In this document: piece by piece, positions 4,904-5,464 of the stretch
How the letters are laid out: each line of letters begins with the position of its first letter
How positions within the stretch are numbered: the first letter of the stretch is position 1
Assembly: GCA_001399705.1 (NCBI GenBank)
Contig: LJCR01000192.1
Coordinates: forward strand, 1-5,464
Direction of reading: 5' to 3'
Length of the DNA: 5,464 nucleotides
From: Kouleothrix aurantiaca
Lineage (GTDB): Bacteria > Chloroflexota > Chloroflexia > Chloroflexales > Roseiflexaceae
Notes under the pieces: generated by a model
Database searches by the model: none
What the model was told of the DNA's origin: nothing
Seen by the model: the letters and a program-made list of their open reading frames with translations, nothing else
Made by a program: the position numbers and the translations under genes

Positions 4904-5332
4904 CTAGTACAGCACGCTTTCGACTTCGCGCATCAAGCGGCGATGCTCAATCGCCAGACAGCGATCCATCACCACCTGCAGGCCAGCCTGCTTGGCGCGC
5001 ATAGCCGCAGCCGGGGCAACAATCCCTAGCGGCATCCACACCACTTTCGCGCCGATTGCAATCGCACTCTCCACCACGGCGGGTGCGTGCTCGGGCCGCC
5101 GGAAAATTGCGACGATATCAACCGGCTCGGCAATGTCCTGGAGGCTGGCAAAAGTTCGTTCCCCCAGCACGCGCCCCTTCAGGTTTGGATTGACAGGGAT
5201 GACGCGGTAGCCGTTGCGCTGCAGAAAGCGTGCAACTGCAAACGAATCGCGCTCGGGCCGGTCGCTCATGCCCACCACTGCAACCGTACGTGCGCCCTGC
5301 AGCACATCACGAATCTCGTTGTCGGATAACAT
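4904..5332 (-). CDS. CoA-binding protein, YccU-like Rossmann fold
   Basis: The 142-residue product matches the small CoA-binding family related to the N-terminal domain of succinyl-CoA synthetase alpha subunits. It shows TVAVVGMSDRPERDS (16-30) as the nucleotide loop, YRVIPVNPN (42-50), VDIVAIFRRPEHAP (71-84), VVWMPLGI (97-104) and VVMDRCLAIEHRRL (120-133), in the usual order. Length is normal for the family (about 140). I chose ATG at 5332-5330. The frame can be extended to a TTG at 5413, but that would translate through a terminator-like hairpin, and the added residues are not family-like. GGAGAAGGG lies just upstream of the chosen ATG. The exact cellular role of the family is poorly defined, and binding of CoA or an acyl-CoA is inferred from the fold. 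It is convergent with the NACHT gene and probably unrelated to it. Confidence 0.92.
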   Translation of the reverse strand: MLSDNEIRDVLQGARTVAVVGMSDRPERDSFAVARFLQRNGYRVIPVNPNLKGRVLGERTFASLQDIAEPVDIVAIFRRPEHAPAVVESAIAIGAKVVWMPLGIVAPAAAMRAKQAGLQVVMDRCLAIEHRRLMREVESVLY

Positions 5333-5334
5333 AG

Positions 5335-5343
5335 CCCTTCTCC
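5335..5343 (-). promoter_or_regulatory. Ribosome binding site of the CoA-binding gene
   Basis: The minus strand reads GGAGAAGGG, then CT, then ATG at 5332. GGAG is seven bases from the start, an ordinary spacing. It abuts the U-tract of the hairpin at 5353-5376, and this decides in favour of the shorter start over TTG at 5413. Confidence 0.7.
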
Positions 5344-5376
5344 AAATAAAAACGCGATGGCGATACGGCCATCGCG
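5344..5376 (-). terminator. Terminator-like hairpin immediately upstream of the CoA-binding gene
   Basis: CGCGATGGC and GCCATCGCG form a perfect 9-bp stem (5353-5376) around a 6-base loop. On the minus strand it is followed by TTTTTATTT (5352-5344), a textbook intrinsic terminator shape. The U-tract runs directly into the ribosome binding site, leaving no room for a separate promoter before the gene. An alternative 5-bp all-GC stem (CGGCC/GGCCG, 5366-5380) overlaps one arm and would exclude it. It could end an upstream minus-strand gene outside the window or act as an attenuator. Confidence 0.6.
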
Positions 5377-5464
5377 GCCGATACGCATCATCGCGTGAAG
5401 CATTAAACACCAAGGAATACAGCCTGGCCGCGCAACGGCCACAGCGTTGTGTATATCCTACTCC
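5377..5464. other. Right-edge non-coding region with a further inverted repeat
   Basis: No gene is recognised here. TGGCCG (5425-5430) and CGGCCA (5436-5441) form a perfect 6-bp stem with a 5-base loop. The minus strand has TATACA near 5449-5455 as a possible -10 box, but its -35 would lie at or beyond the window edge, so a promoter for the CoA-binding gene cannot be confirmed. Confidence 0.35.

Noticed and set aside
5333..5413. Longer N-terminus for the CoA-binding protein from a TTG start at 5413
   Set aside because: The extra 27 residues are not family-like and would be encoded by the terminator-like hairpin. ATG at 5332 has its own ribosome site and gives the normal family length.

Overview
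The window looks like a GC-rich bacterial chromosome segment, most likely from a filamentous member of the Chloroflexota. This is inferred from protein style: a NACHT NTPase fused to a sulfatase-modifying-factor (FGE) fold with a short HxRxLxxLExQ-type N-terminal coiled coil, and a bacterial XPB-like helicase. Cyanobacteria or another multicellular phylum cannot be excluded. No rRNA, tRNA, CRISPR array or insertion sequence was seen.

Layout. Bases 1-1246 (minus strand) hold two DNA-metabolism genes. A 160-residue protein made only of the N-terminal helix-hairpin-helix part of PolX-type DNA polymerases comes first. An XPB-like DEAH helicase follows and runs off the left edge. Both are probably read from one promoter at 1317-1345 that matches the sigma-70 consensus at all 12 positions (TTGACA, 17-bp spacer, TATAAT). 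Bases 1247-1759 form a divergent regulatory region of about 510 bp. It has a second promoter facing right, several dyad-symmetric or repeated elements and a structured leader. Bases 1760-4817 (plus strand) hold a tight two-gene operon: a single-domain response regulator whose 3' end overlaps, by 14 bp, an 888-residue NACHT/STAND ATPase with a C-terminal FGE-like domain. Bases 4904-5332 (minus strand) encode a small YccU-type CoA-binding protein, converging on the NACHT gene. A terminator-like hairpin lies after it, and an attenuator-like hairpin sits directly against its ribosome binding site.

How the genes may work together. The receiver-NACHT-FGE pair is the interesting part. The NACHT protein has the architecture of a prokaryotic NLR-like (STAND) sensor: a small N-terminal adaptor, a nucleotide switch, a helical arm and a C-terminal ligand-binding fold. 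Its FGE domain lacks the catalytic cysteine pair, so it is probably a recognition module and not an enzyme. No toxic effector domain is visible, so an effector would have to be recruited in trans. The co-translated phosphoreceiver suggests that two-component signalling feeds into or out of this switch. These links are inference from architecture and gene order. The helicase/HhH pair looks like a separate DNA-repair unit, and the CoA-binding protein like an unrelated housekeeping gene.
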